Below are positions 54,186 to 63,252 of a DNA stretch of 64,000 nucleotides, in pieces. The stretch lies in the NCBI RefSeq assembly GCF_001422545.1, contig NZ_LMLE01000011.1, positions 178,853 to 242,852 on the forward strand. The letters run 5' to 3'. The DNA comes from Pedobacter sp. Leaf41 (GTDB lineage: Bacteria > Bacteroidota > Bacteroidia > Sphingobacteriales > Sphingobacteriaceae). The position numbers and the translations under genes were made by a program. The notes under the pieces were generated by a model, which did not search any database, had not been told where the DNA came from, and saw nothing but the letters and a program-made list of their open reading frames with translations. The stretch's first letter is position 1; every line of letters starts with the position of its first letter.

Positions 54186-56735
54186 TTAACCTTCTGTTCT
54201 TAATATCTTAAGCGGTGGTTGATTTAAAATACTTCTTGTGCTTAACACACCAGTAATTACCACAATAAAAACAACTGATCCGAAAAGGCCTAATGTTGCC
54301 CAAAAGGGAGGAATGAAAATAGCCTCGAAGCTGAATTTAGCTAAAACCCAACTTCCGCCGATAGCCAAAATTAAACCAGCCCCCGCTGCAAAGGCTCCTA
54401 AGAAGAAATATTCAATAGCATTAATGGCTAAAATCTGCTTTCTGCTTGCACCAAGTGTTCTTAATAAAATACTTTCTTTTAATCTTTGATTTTTGCTTGT
54501 AAGAACTGCTGATACCAAAACAATCCAGCCAGTTACCATGCTAAAACCTGCCATAAACTGAATAACGAATCCAATTTTATCAAGGATTTCATCCAGCAAT
54601 TTTAAAATCAGATCCAAATCAATAACTGATACATTCGGGAAGTTTTTAACCACTTCACCCTGAAATTTAGCCGATAGTTCACTTGTAGGTACGCGGGTCA
54701 TGAGTACATGAAACTGTGGCGCTTCTTCTAATACCCCAGCAGGGAAAACAACCCTGAAATTGGTTTGCATCCTACTCCAATTTACCTCCCTTAAACTTCC
54801 AACAACCGTCGGAATCATCATGCCTTGTACGTTGAAGAGAATCTTATCATCTAAGCCCACGTTAATTTGATCAGCGTATCGCTGATCCAGAGAAATATAA
54901 ATGGTTTCTTTAGGCTTTACTTTACCAATCCAGTTGCCCTTAACAATTTTCTCAGCTGCGGTTAAACTGTCTTGATAAGTCGCCCTGATTTCATTCCTGT
55001 ACGCCCTTCGATTATTGGTATCTGCACTGGCTTTTTTTCCGTTGATATCTTCAATCCGCATCGTAACCACGGGTACTTCATTCATCAATGGCAATTTAAA
55101 GGCTTGAGTTAAGCTATCGATTCTCTTTTTTTGTGTTTTCTGGATATCGAACATCACCATGTTAGGTTGATTACTGCCAGATGAAAGCGTAACCCGACTT
55201 ATTAAAATTCCCTGAACAAAAAACAATGTGCCGATAAAAGCAGTGGATAAGCCAATAGAAACAGTAAGCATTAAGGTTTGGTTATTAGGCCGGTATAAAT
55301 TGGCAAAGCCTTGGCGCCATAAGTAATTCGATGATTTTGGAATTAGCGTTTTTACCAAAAACATTAATAACCTGGAAAGGATAATCAGCAAAATAAAGGC
55401 AACGCCAATGCTTACCGTAAAAGCCAAAGTTTGTACCCAGGTTTTCATTTGCAAATGGGTAAAACCGACCACAAATGCAGCCATTAACAAATAAACCAAC
55501 CAGGTTAAAAAATCGCTTTTGCTACGTGTTTTTTCGAAAGATAAACGGATAGCATTGAGCGGGGATATTTTCCTGACTGATAGGAGTGAAGGCAAAGCAA
55601 ACAACACCGAAATAATTAAGCCAAGCAGTAGACCTTGACCAACCGCCGGCCAGGAGATCTGCATAGTAATTTCAACGGGTAGAAAATCTTTTAGTACTAA
55701 TGGTAATAAAAACTGAATGCCCGTACCTAGGATAACACCAATGGTAGCCGCAATTAAGCCAATAAAAAATATTTGGATAAGATAAATGAAAAATGCGTGT
55801 CGCGATTTTAGCCCCAAACAGCGCAAAGTGGCAATGGCGCTCAGTTTTTCCTGAATGTATACATGAATGGCACTTCCCACACCTACGCAACCTAATAGCA
55901 GTGCAATAAAGCCCGAAAGCGCAAGGAAGCGATTTACATCCTTAAAAGATCGGCCGGTTTGTTCTTTCCGAGATTCAACTGTATCGGCATCAAAAGCTTC
56001 CTTCTCGAGTTTTACCTCATTTTTTTTTACCCATTCATCCACACCCGATGGATCATCGTAACGGAAATAAAACTTATTATTAATTCTACTTCCCGTTTTT
56101 ATCAAATTGGTTTTCTCTAAATATTTTAACGGAAGATAAACAATTGGCGCTACGCTTGCCGCAATTCCATTTTGCCCAGGCGCTTTAATTAATGATCCTA
56201 ATATTTTAAATTTTAAATCGCCAATTTGAACAGAATCGCCAACTTTGGTGTTGAACTGCAGCATCAAAGTTTGATCTACTAAAGCCGTTCTGTCTTCTTG
56301 AAAGTGTTTTGCCGCACTCGCTGGCTGGGTTTCAATTGATCCATAATAGGGATAATTCCCTTCTAAGGCTTTCATTTGAACCAATCTGCTGCCACCGCCG
56401 TTTTCAAAATAGATCATCGAAGCAAAGGTCTTTTCCTGCGATTTTTCATCGCCTAAACTATCGATAACCTTCTGCATCGCCTTACTTACTCCTTTTCTAC
56501 TGTCGAGCACTAAATCGGCACCAGTTAGTTCTTTGGCCTGGGCGTCAATATCGCGTTGCAAATTATCCTTGAAAGAATACACCGCAACCAAAGCAGCAAT
56601 CCCTAAAACAATGGAGGAGATAAAAAGTAAAAGCCTTGATCGGTTCTTTCGGCTATCTCGCCAGGCCATTTTGAAAAGCCATGAAAAACTGATGTTTTGT
56701 TTGGGGATATGATTAGGCATAAGTTGAGTTTTCAT
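54186..56735 (-). CDS. ABC transporter permease, YbbP type (FtsX-like)
   Basis: 849 residues. One N-terminal membrane helix, a MacB-like periplasmic domain, two FtsX permease modules (about 260-400 and 720-845) and a central group of membrane helices (about 410-510), as in E. coli YbbP. Motifs include KMAWRDSRKNRSRLLLFISS at the start and ESILLRTLGASRKQILAINA near the end. It overlaps the ATPase gene by 23 bp. Probably works in lipid or envelope maintenance rather than classic import. Confidence 0.92.
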   Translation of the reverse strand: MKTQLMPNHIPKQNISFSWLFKMAWRDSRKNRSRLLLFISSIVLGIAALVAVYSFKDNLQRDIDAQAKELTGADLVLDSRKGVSKAMQKVIDSLGDEKSQEKTFASMIYFENGGGSRLVQMKALEGNYPYYGSIETQPASAAKHFQEDRTALVDQTLMLQFNTKVGDSVQIGDLKFKILGSLIKAPGQNGIAASVAPIVYLPLKYLEKTNLIKTGSRINNKFYFRYDDPSGVDEWVKKNEVKLEKEAFDADTVESRKEQTGRSFKDVNRFLALSGFIALLLGCVGVGSAIHVYIQEKLSAIATLRCLGLKSRHAFFIYLIQIFFIGLIAATIGVILGTGIQFLLPLVLKDFLPVEITMQISWPAVGQGLLLGLIISVLFALPSLLSVRKISPLNAIRLSFEKTRSKSDFLTWLVYLLMAAFVVGFTHLQMKTWVQTLAFTVSIGVAFILLIILSRLLMFLVKTLIPKSSNYLWRQGFANLYRPNNQTLMLTVSIGLSTAFIGTLFFVQGILISRVTLSSGSNQPNMVMFDIQKTQKKRIDSLTQAFKLPLMNEVPVVTMRIEDINGKKASADTNNRRAYRNEIRATYQDSLTAAEKIVKGNWIGKVKPKETIYISLDQRYADQINVGLDDKILFNVQGMMIPTVVGSLREVNWSRMQTNFRVVFPAGVLEEAPQFHVLMTRVPTSELSAKFQGEVVKNFPNVSVIDLDLILKLLDEILDKIGFVIQFMAGFSMVTGWIVLVSAVLTSKNQRLKESILLRTLGASRKQILAINAIEYFFLGAFAAGAGLILAIGGSWVLAKFSFEAIFIPPFWATLGLFGSVVFIVVITGVLSTRSILNQPPLKILRTEG

Positions 56736-57402
56736 CTGAAATAATTACTCCACCTTTAATTTTTATGGTTCTGCTGGTTCGGGCGGCAAGTTCTAAATCG
56801 TGGGTTACAATTACCAAGGTTGTACCGAAATCTTTATTCAGATCAAAAAGCAATTTAATTACCTTTTCGCTGGTTTCTGCATCGAGGTTGCCGGTAGGTT
56901 CATCAGCAAAAAGAATTGCAGGTTTATTAGAAAAAGCCCTGGCCAGCGATACACGTTGCTGTTCTCCACCCGATAATTGAATAGGATAGTGGTGCGAACG
57001 ATCGGCCAAACCTACTTTTTCAAGCAGTTCCATCGCTTGAACTTTAATATTTTTAGCACCTCTCAATTCCATAGGCACCATTACATTTTCCAATGCAGTT
57101 AATGTTGGCAAAAGCTGGAAATTTTGGAAAATAAAACCTACATATTGGTTTCGAACGGCAGCTCGTTCATCTTCATTTAGCTTTTCGAGCGCTATACCAT
57201 TTAGTTCAACGGTTCCGCTACTCGCCCGGTCTAGTCCGGCACATAAACCTAAAAGTGTAGTCTTGCCGCTTCCGGAAGGTCCAGTAATGGCAACTGTAGA
57301 ACCAGCCTCGATAGAAAAGTTAATCTGATCTAAAACAGTAAGGTCTCTCCCAGCGTTTTTATAAATTTTACTTACTTTCCGAATGTTTAAAATATTTTCC
57401 AA
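56713..57402 (-). CDS. ABC transporter ATPase, YbbA/LolD type
   Basis: 229 residues. Walker A GPSGSGKTTLL, Q-loop FIFQNFQLLPTLTALENV, signature QLSGGEQQRVSLARAF, Walker B ILFADEPTGNLD and switch HD in VIVTHDLELA. MacB/LolD-type ATPase partner of the overlapping YbbP-like permease. Confidence 0.96.
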   Translation of the reverse strand: MENILNIRKVSKIYKNAGRDLTVLDQINFSIEAGSTVAITGPSGSGKTTLLGLCAGLDRASSGTVELNGIALEKLNEDERAAVRNQYVGFIFQNFQLLPTLTALENVMVPMELRGAKNIKVQAMELLEKVGLADRSHHYPIQLSGGEQQRVSLARAFSNKPAILFADEPTGNLDAETSEKVIKLLFDLNKDFGTTLVIVTHDLELAARTSRTIKIKGGVIISDENSTYA

Positions 57403-57497
57403 ATTTTTGAATTAAAGTTTTGTACCTATGCTTTACCAAACATAACCCCGGCATTGCCTGTTAAGATAATGGTTTTTACTTAGAGAAAAAATTAGAT

Positions 57498-58184
57498 ATG
57501 ATGTTACGAAAACGCTTTATTGGTTTATTTGTTTTGGCTATCCTATTCGCTTCCTGCGGAAATAATAACCGTACCGGAAATGAAGAAAAAACTTTAGATT
57601 CGGCTGACCAAAAGCAAGCAGCAAGCGCCAGTCAAAAGAAAACCATCCTTTTTTTCGGCACCAGTTTAACTGCTGGATATGGTCTTGATCCAACAGAAGC
57701 TTTTCCTGCATTAATTCAGAATAAAATCGACTCTTTGAATTTACCTTACACCGTAATTAATGGCGGGTTGAGTGGAGAAACATCTGCAGGCGGAAAAGGT
57801 AGGATAGATTGGTTGTTGAAACAGCCCATTGATATATTTGTGTTGGAATTGGGTGCCAATGATGGTTTAAGAGGGTTGCCTGTAAAACAAACCACTAAAA
57901 ATCTTCAGGATATTATTGATGCCGTTAAAGCGAAATATCCAAATGTTAAAATGGTGTTAGCCGGTATGCAAATGCCACCAAGTATGGGCGCCAGATACGC
58001 AAATGATTTCAAAAATATATTTCCCGATTTAGCCAGGAAAAATAATATGGCGCTCATTCCTTTTTTGTTAGATAAAGTGGGTGGAATCCCAAAATTAAAT
58101 CAGGAGGACGGAATTCACCCAACGGCAGAAGGAGACAAGATTTTAGCTGAAAACGTTTGGGTGGTGTTGAAACCACTTTTGTAG
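57498..58184 (+). CDS. SGNH-hydrolase lipoprotein, TesA-like arylesterase
   Basis: 228 residues. A lipoprotein signal ends at ILFASC. SGNH blocks: FFGTSLTAGYGLDP (Ser, block I), NGGLSGETSAGG (II), LELGANDGLRG (III) and EDGIHPTAEGDK (Asp-His, V). TesA-type enzymes act on thioesters, lysophospholipids and aryl esters. It is divergent from the YbbA/YbbP genes, matching the tesA-ybbA-ybbP synteny known from Proteobacteria. Confidence 0.93.
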   Translation: MMLRKRFIGLFVLAILFASCGNNNRTGNEEKTLDSADQKQAASASQKKTILFFGTSLTAGYGLDPTEAFPALIQNKIDSLNLPYTVINGGLSGETSAGGKGRIDWLLKQPIDIFVLELGANDGLRGLPVKQTTKNLQDIIDAVKAKYPNVKMVLAGMQMPPSMGARYANDFKNIFPDLARKNNMALIPFLLDKVGGIPKLNQEDGIHPTAEGDKILAENVWVVLKPLL

Positions 58185-58207
58185 TGAAAACCCAGATGTC
58201 AACATTG

Positions 58208-58807
58208 TTAATCTGAAACAGTTCCAGTTTTAACTTCGCCAAATCTTTGATACTTGGCAAATATCACCCCTTTTTTGCTGGTAACACTTTCTATTAATTG
58301 AAATGAAGTAGCACTTGCTTCATCATTAAAGAGTCGTTTACCTTTACCTAATATTACCGGATGGATCATCAAAATAAATTCATCAACCAAGTTGTGCGCT
58401 AACAATAATTGAACAAGTTTACTGCTCCCCCAAACCTTTATATCGCCACCATTAGTGTTTTTAAGCTGTTTAATATCTTCCAGATTGGTAAGGAAACTGG
58501 TGTTTTTCCAAGTGGATTGTTTTAAGGTTGATGACAAAACATATTTGTTTACCTCATTAATTCCTGGCCAACCTTGTTCTCGCTCCGGCCAATAGCCAGC
58601 AAAAATATCAAAGGTTTTTCGGCCCAAAAGAATATCAGACGCTTCCATATTCTTTTGCATTTCTTTGCCAGAGATCTCGTCGTTGAACGGGGCAACCCAG
58701 CCTCCATATTTAAATTTTCCAGCATTATCTTCATCAGGACCGCCTGGTGCCTGCATTACTCCATCTAACGAAATCATCGATAAAATAATAATTTTTCTCA
58801 TCATCAT
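58208..58807 (-). CDS. DHFR/RibD-like reductase
   Basis: 199 residues; the first of three consecutive Met codons is used. MISLDGVMQAPGGPDED at the start, then LGRKTFDIFAGYWP, GDIKVWGSSKLVQLLLAH and HPVILGKGKRLF, the dihydrofolate-reductase-like fold of the RibD C-terminal family. Members are generally annotated as dihydrofolate reductase family proteins; the substrate is unknown. Confidence 0.92.
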   Translation of the reverse strand: MMMRKIIILSMISLDGVMQAPGGPDEDNAGKFKYGGWVAPFNDEISGKEMQKNMEASDILLGRKTFDIFAGYWPEREQGWPGINEVNKYVLSSTLKQSTWKNTSFLTNLEDIKQLKNTNGGDIKVWGSSKLVQLLLAHNLVDEFILMIHPVILGKGKRLFNDEASATSFQLIESVTSKKGVIFAKYQRFGEVKTGTVSD

Positions 58808-59037
58808 GTTTTTAGAACACTGTTATTGACAAATTTTAGTCAAAATTTTTAGCAATAAAAAATCTATTTTCAGTTTTTAACAGGAAACCAGCTCCTAAAA
58901 CCCTTCACTAATTATAATTAATTTAAATAAATGGAAGTGACTTGCATTATTTAGAATGATTCTTGTTAACTTAGCCGAAATTCTTTTGCACTGCAGAGCG
59001 CTATCGAATTTGTTAATCAAAACTATTAAGCTTAGAA

Positions 59038-60510
59038 ATGAAAAAAATCCTAATTGCTGTTCTTGCAATGGCATCGTTTACTGCACAGGCTCAGAAAAAT
59101 ACTTTTTTTGATCAGTCTTTTTGGAAAGGAAATACAGACTTAGCAACAATTAAGGCAGAAATTGCAAAAGGCAGTAACCCTTCACAATTAAACCCAATGT
59201 CGTTTGATGCTACTGTGTTGGCTATTAACAATAATGCGCCAACGGAAACGATTTTATACCTTTTATCGCAACCTGGTAATGATGTGAATAAAATTACTCA
59301 CGATAGCAGAACTTATCTGTTCTGGGCAGCATCTAGAGGAAATGTGGCAGTGATGGAACACCTGTTAAAAAATGGTGCTAAAGTTAATCTTCAGGATAGT
59401 CACGGGGCAACACCCTTAACCTTTGCAGCAGGCGGCGGCCAGGCTGATACTAAAGTTTACGATCTTTTAATTGCAAACGGTGCTGATGTAAAAACTAATT
59501 TGAATCATGATGGTGCAAATGCTTTATTAATCGGAATCGCCAATGATAAAAACTTTGCTTTAACGGATTATTTTGTAGGCAAAGGATTAAGCTTAAACAG
59601 TACCGATGCTGCTGGCAACACCGCTTTTAACTATGTGGCAAGAAGCGGTAACATCGAGTTGATGAACAAATTGATTGCAAAAGGCGTAAAATATAACGAC
59701 AATGCGTTTATTATGGCTGCACAGGGTGGAAGAGGAAGTTCAAACGGTATAGCCGTTTTTCAATATTTGGAAAGCCTTAAATTAAAGCCAACTGTTATCG
59801 GAAGCAATGGAGAAAATGCTTTATCGTATGTAGCCCGTAAACCGAAGCAAGAAGAAGTAATCAACTATTTCCTATCAAAAGGAGTGGATGTGAATGCAGC
59901 AGATAAAGAGGGAAATACTGCTTTTATGGCAGCAGCCGGAGGGAATAGAGATTTAGCTACCTTGGAATTATTAGCCAAAAATGTAAAAAACATTAATCAG
60001 GTAAATGTGAAAGGTATATCTGCATTGGCAATGGCAGTTCGTGGTAATTCTGCAGAGGCGGTAAGCTTTCTGTTGAGCAAAGGTGCTGATGTTAACGGTG
60101 CCGATAAAGATGGAAATAACCTGGCTTATTATCTTTTTCAATCTTATGGACCTCGTGGTATGGAAGACTTTAATGCTAAACTAAAAGTGTTAACTGATAA
60201 AGGTCTTAATCTTGCCGCAGTGCAGCCAAATGGCAATACTTTGTATCATTTAGCGGTTGCGAAAAACGATTTGGCTTTAGCAAAACTGGTTGCCGATTAC
60301 AAAGTAGATGTAAACCTAAAAAATAAAGAGGGTTACACTGCTTTACACAAAGCAGCAATGACAGCTAAAGATACCGAGCTTTTGAAATATTTAATTTCTG
60401 TAGGTGCGAAAAAAGATGTAGCAACAGAGTTTAAAGAAACCCCATACGATTTAGCCACCGAAAACGAATTTTTAACTAAAAATAAAGTATCAATCGACTT
60501 TTTGAAATAA
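59038..60510 (+). CDS. secreted ankyrin-repeat protein
   Basis: 490 residues. A signal peptide (ILIAVLAMASFTAQA) precedes about ten ankyrin repeats, such as LLKNGAKVNLQDSHGATPLT, FLLSKGADVNGADKDGNNLA and NLKNKEGYTALHKAAMTAKD. Protein-protein interaction role in the periplasm or on the surface. It lies 4 bp before the DUF2271 gene, so it probably shares an operon with the DUF2271 and flavoreductase genes. Confidence 0.92.
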   Translation: MKKILIAVLAMASFTAQAQKNTFFDQSFWKGNTDLATIKAEIAKGSNPSQLNPMSFDATVLAINNNAPTETILYLLSQPGNDVNKITHDSRTYLFWAASRGNVAVMEHLLKNGAKVNLQDSHGATPLTFAAGGGQADTKVYDLLIANGADVKTNLNHDGANALLIGIANDKNFALTDYFVGKGLSLNSTDAAGNTAFNYVARSGNIELMNKLIAKGVKYNDNAFIMAAQGGRGSSNGIAVFQYLESLKLKPTVIGSNGENALSYVARKPKQEEVINYFLSKGVDVNAADKEGNTAFMAAAGGNRDLATLELLAKNVKNINQVNVKGISALAMAVRGNSAEAVSFLLSKGADVNGADKDGNNLAYYLFQSYGPRGMEDFNAKLKVLTDKGLNLAAVQPNGNTLYHLAVAKNDLALAKLVADYKVDVNLKNKEGYTALHKAAMTAKDTELLKYLISVGAKKDVATEFKETPYDLATENEFLTKNKVSIDFLK

Positions 60511-60514
60511 TAAA

Positions 60515-61000
60515 ATGAATAACATATATAAACTGTGCCTCGCTTTTGCTTTAATTCTATTCTTACCTAAATTATCAACGGCACAAAAAACTACAAAATA
60601 TAAGTGTATGGTTCAAATGACCAACTACACAGGTGAAGGTGCTTACATCGCGGTATCGCTAATCGATGCAAAGGGCGCTTATGAAAAAACACTTTATGTG
60701 ATGGGATCAGATAAGAAATGGTATCCTGATTTAAAAGAATGGCATAAAGCTTATAAAAGTAAGCCAACAAATATCAGTGCTGTTACCGGCGCATCAGTAA
60801 CGGGTGGAGATAGAAGTGTAACTACTTTTGATATTGAAACCGCAAAAATCAACAAAGGTTACAAGTTGCGTTTCGAAACTGCTGTTGAAGACAATAAATA
60901 CTATGTTAAAGATGCTGAAATTCCTTTAACTACTGAAGGTTTGGCCGCTAAAACTGAAGGAACGGGTTACATTAGGTACGTGCGCCTAAGCCCTAACTAA
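60515..61000 (+). CDS. DUF2271 family secreted protein
   Basis: 161 residues. A signal peptide (LCLAFALILFLPKLSTA) then TGEGAYIAVSLIDAKGAYEK, LYVMGSDKKWYPDLKEWHKA and AVTGASVTGGDRSVTTFDIE, the DUF2271 pattern. Such proteins usually sit beside PepSY-type flavoreductases and are thought to handle an electron-transfer or flavin step; the role is unproven. Confidence 0.88.
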   Translation: MNNIYKLCLAFALILFLPKLSTAQKTTKYKCMVQMTNYTGEGAYIAVSLIDAKGAYEKTLYVMGSDKKWYPDLKEWHKAYKSKPTNISAVTGASVTGGDRSVTTFDIETAKINKGYKLRFETAVEDNKYYVKDAEIPLTTEGLAAKTEGTGYIRYVRLSPN

Positions 61001-61011
61001 AAGCTTATTCA

Positions 61012-63201
61012 ATGACAATTTCTTTATGGAGATACAGCCACCTTGCTTTAGCTGTATCTTCTTTTCTTTTTATTGCACTTGCATCCGTTACAGGTATCAT
61101 CCTATCATTTAAGCCTGTTGCTGAAAAGATTCAGCCTTATAAATCAAAAGATTTCAATCGGCTTAATGTTGCACAGCTCATCCCGACATTGCAAAAATCC
61201 TATACGGATATTGCTGACGTAACCATTGATGCCAATCAATTTGTAAAAGTAAATGGAACAGACTCGAATGAGGAGTCTGGGAACTTTTATGTCGATCCTG
61301 AAACTGGCAAGTCATTTGGTAAAGTAGCCAAAGAGAATGAATTTTTTAGGTGGACCACTACTTTACATAGGTCGTTATTTCTGCATGAACTCGGGAGGCT
61401 TTTTGTTGGGATTACTGCCTTTCTGTTATTTCTTATTGCAACATCTGGTACAGTTTTGATTATTCAGCGCCAACGCAGCCTAAAGAAATTTTTCGGAAAG
61501 ATTGTTAAAGATGGCTTTGCACAATATTATCACGTTGTTTTGGGGCGTTTGCTGTTAATTCCTATCATCATCATTTCACTATCTGGTACCTATCTCTCGT
61601 TACAACGATTCGGGATTATTAAGGAGGAAAAAATAACGCACAAAATTGATTTCGATGCTTTGAAAACCGCTCCTGCAAAATCGATTAGCGATTTTGAGGT
61701 TTTCAAAAATATCCCATTAAGCGATTTACAATCAATCGAATTTCCCTTCTCAGAAGATGTAGAAGATTATTTTACGCTTAAACTTACCGACAGGGAAATT
61801 ACCGTGAATCAGGTTACGGGAGATATTATTACCCAACAACCTTACTCCAGAGCCACCATTTTTAATAGCCTCAGTATGGATTTACATACTGGTAGGGGAA
61901 GTGCCATCTGGGCGATTGTTTTAGCTATTGCCTCGGCAAATATCCTGTTCTTTATTTATTCGGGTTTTGTAATTTGGTGGAAACGCAGCCGTAACGGTAT
62001 CAAAAATAAATACAAGTTCGATCAGGCAGAATATATTTTACTGGTTGGCTCTGAAAACGGAAGTACCTTTCGTTTTGCCAATGCCATTCAACAGCAGCTG
62101 TTAAAGAATGGGAAAAGGGCCTTCATGGCCGAGCTTAATGACTACAAAGTTTATCCAAAGGCCGAGCACATTTTAATTTTTGCGGCAACTTACGGTCAGG
62201 GAGATGCGCCGACAAATGCTTCGAAGTTTAAATCGCTCCTCCAAAAGCATAAACAATTATCAACTGTCGATTTTTCGGTAGTTGCCTTTGGTTCTCACGC
62301 CTACCCCGATTTTTGCAAGTTTGGCTACGAAGTAAACAATGCTTTGTCTCATGAAGCTTGGGCAAAACCATCGCTCGAAATCCATACCGTAAACGATCGA
62401 TCTCCAGAGGATTTTATCCGATGGGCAACCTTATGGGCACAGACTTCTCATATCGAGCTGAGTGCTCTTGATAAATTGCTTGTCCTAAAACCTGTGAAAA
62501 CCCAGGAGTTTCAAGTAGTAGATAAAACAGTTTCAAGCCATGAGGATACTTCATTCATTATCCGCTTAAAGCCTCTAAAAAAATTAAAATTCACTTCGGG
62601 TGATTTATTAGCTGTTTATCCGGCAAACGATCATCGAGAACGTTTATATTCCATTGGTAAAATGGATAAAGATGTTCAGTTAAGCGTAAAACTCCATCAC
62701 GGTGGCTTAGGTTCGGGTTTTTTACATGATCTTAAAATCGATGAGAAATTTAGGGCCGCGGTTGTTAAAAATGCACATTTTCACTTTCCTGCAAAGGCAA
62801 AAACGGTAATCATGGTTTCAAACGGAACGGGTATAGCGCCGTTTTTAGGTATGATAGATCAGCACGGTAAAGTGCAGAATATTCATTTATACTGTGGTTT
62901 TAGAAATAAAGCATCGTTTACACTTTACGAAAATGCGATCAATAAAGAAGCCAATCTGCTCACATCGCTCCGCGTAGCCTATTCGAGAGAAGGAGAGAAA
63001 CAATATGTTAAAGATCTTCTTTTAAAAGACCAGTCTTTTGTTTGTCAAACATTAAAAGATAATGGAGTGATTATGCTTTGCGGTTCTTTAAGTATGCAAA
63101 AAGATGTGATCGAGTTATTGGATCGATTATGTCAGCAAAACCAGCAAAAAAGTATCAGTTACTATCAATCGAGAGGTCAGATTTTAATGGATTGTTATTA
63201 G
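61012..63201 (+). CDS. PepSY membrane domain fused to flavodoxin and FNR-type reductase
   Basis: 729 residues. PepSY-type membrane part (about 1-330, four helices, LWRYSHLALAVSSFLFIALA, FFRWTTTLHRSLFLHE with conserved His). Flavodoxin domain (about 340-475; LLVGSENGSTFRFANAIQ, AATYGQGDAPTNASKF). Ferredoxin-NADP reductase-like domain (about 490-729; RERLYSIGKM for FAD, VSNGTGIAPFLGMI and LYCGFRNKASFTLYE for NAD(P)). The layout passes electrons from NAD(P)H through flavins across the inner membrane, possibly to ferric iron or periplasmic flavoproteins. It is encoded with DUF2271 and the ankyrin protein. Confidence 0.92.
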   Translation: MTISLWRYSHLALAVSSFLFIALASVTGIILSFKPVAEKIQPYKSKDFNRLNVAQLIPTLQKSYTDIADVTIDANQFVKVNGTDSNEESGNFYVDPETGKSFGKVAKENEFFRWTTTLHRSLFLHELGRLFVGITAFLLFLIATSGTVLIIQRQRSLKKFFGKIVKDGFAQYYHVVLGRLLLIPIIIISLSGTYLSLQRFGIIKEEKITHKIDFDALKTAPAKSISDFEVFKNIPLSDLQSIEFPFSEDVEDYFTLKLTDREITVNQVTGDIITQQPYSRATIFNSLSMDLHTGRGSAIWAIVLAIASANILFFIYSGFVIWWKRSRNGIKNKYKFDQAEYILLVGSENGSTFRFANAIQQQLLKNGKRAFMAELNDYKVYPKAEHILIFAATYGQGDAPTNASKFKSLLQKHKQLSTVDFSVVAFGSHAYPDFCKFGYEVNNALSHEAWAKPSLEIHTVNDRSPEDFIRWATLWAQTSHIELSALDKLLVLKPVKTQEFQVVDKTVSSHEDTSFIIRLKPLKKLKFTSGDLLAVYPANDHRERLYSIGKMDKDVQLSVKLHHGGLGSGFLHDLKIDEKFRAAVVKNAHFHFPAKAKTVIMVSNGTGIAPFLGMIDQHGKVQNIHLYCGFRNKASFTLYENAINKEANLLTSLRVAYSREGEKQYVKDLLLKDQSFVCQTLKDNGVIMLCGSLSMQKDVIELLDRLCQQNQQKSISYYQSRGQILMDCY

Positions 63202-63252
63202 CCTGAAGTTCAATTAATATTTCTAGAAAGCATTGGTTTAGGCACCGTTTCC

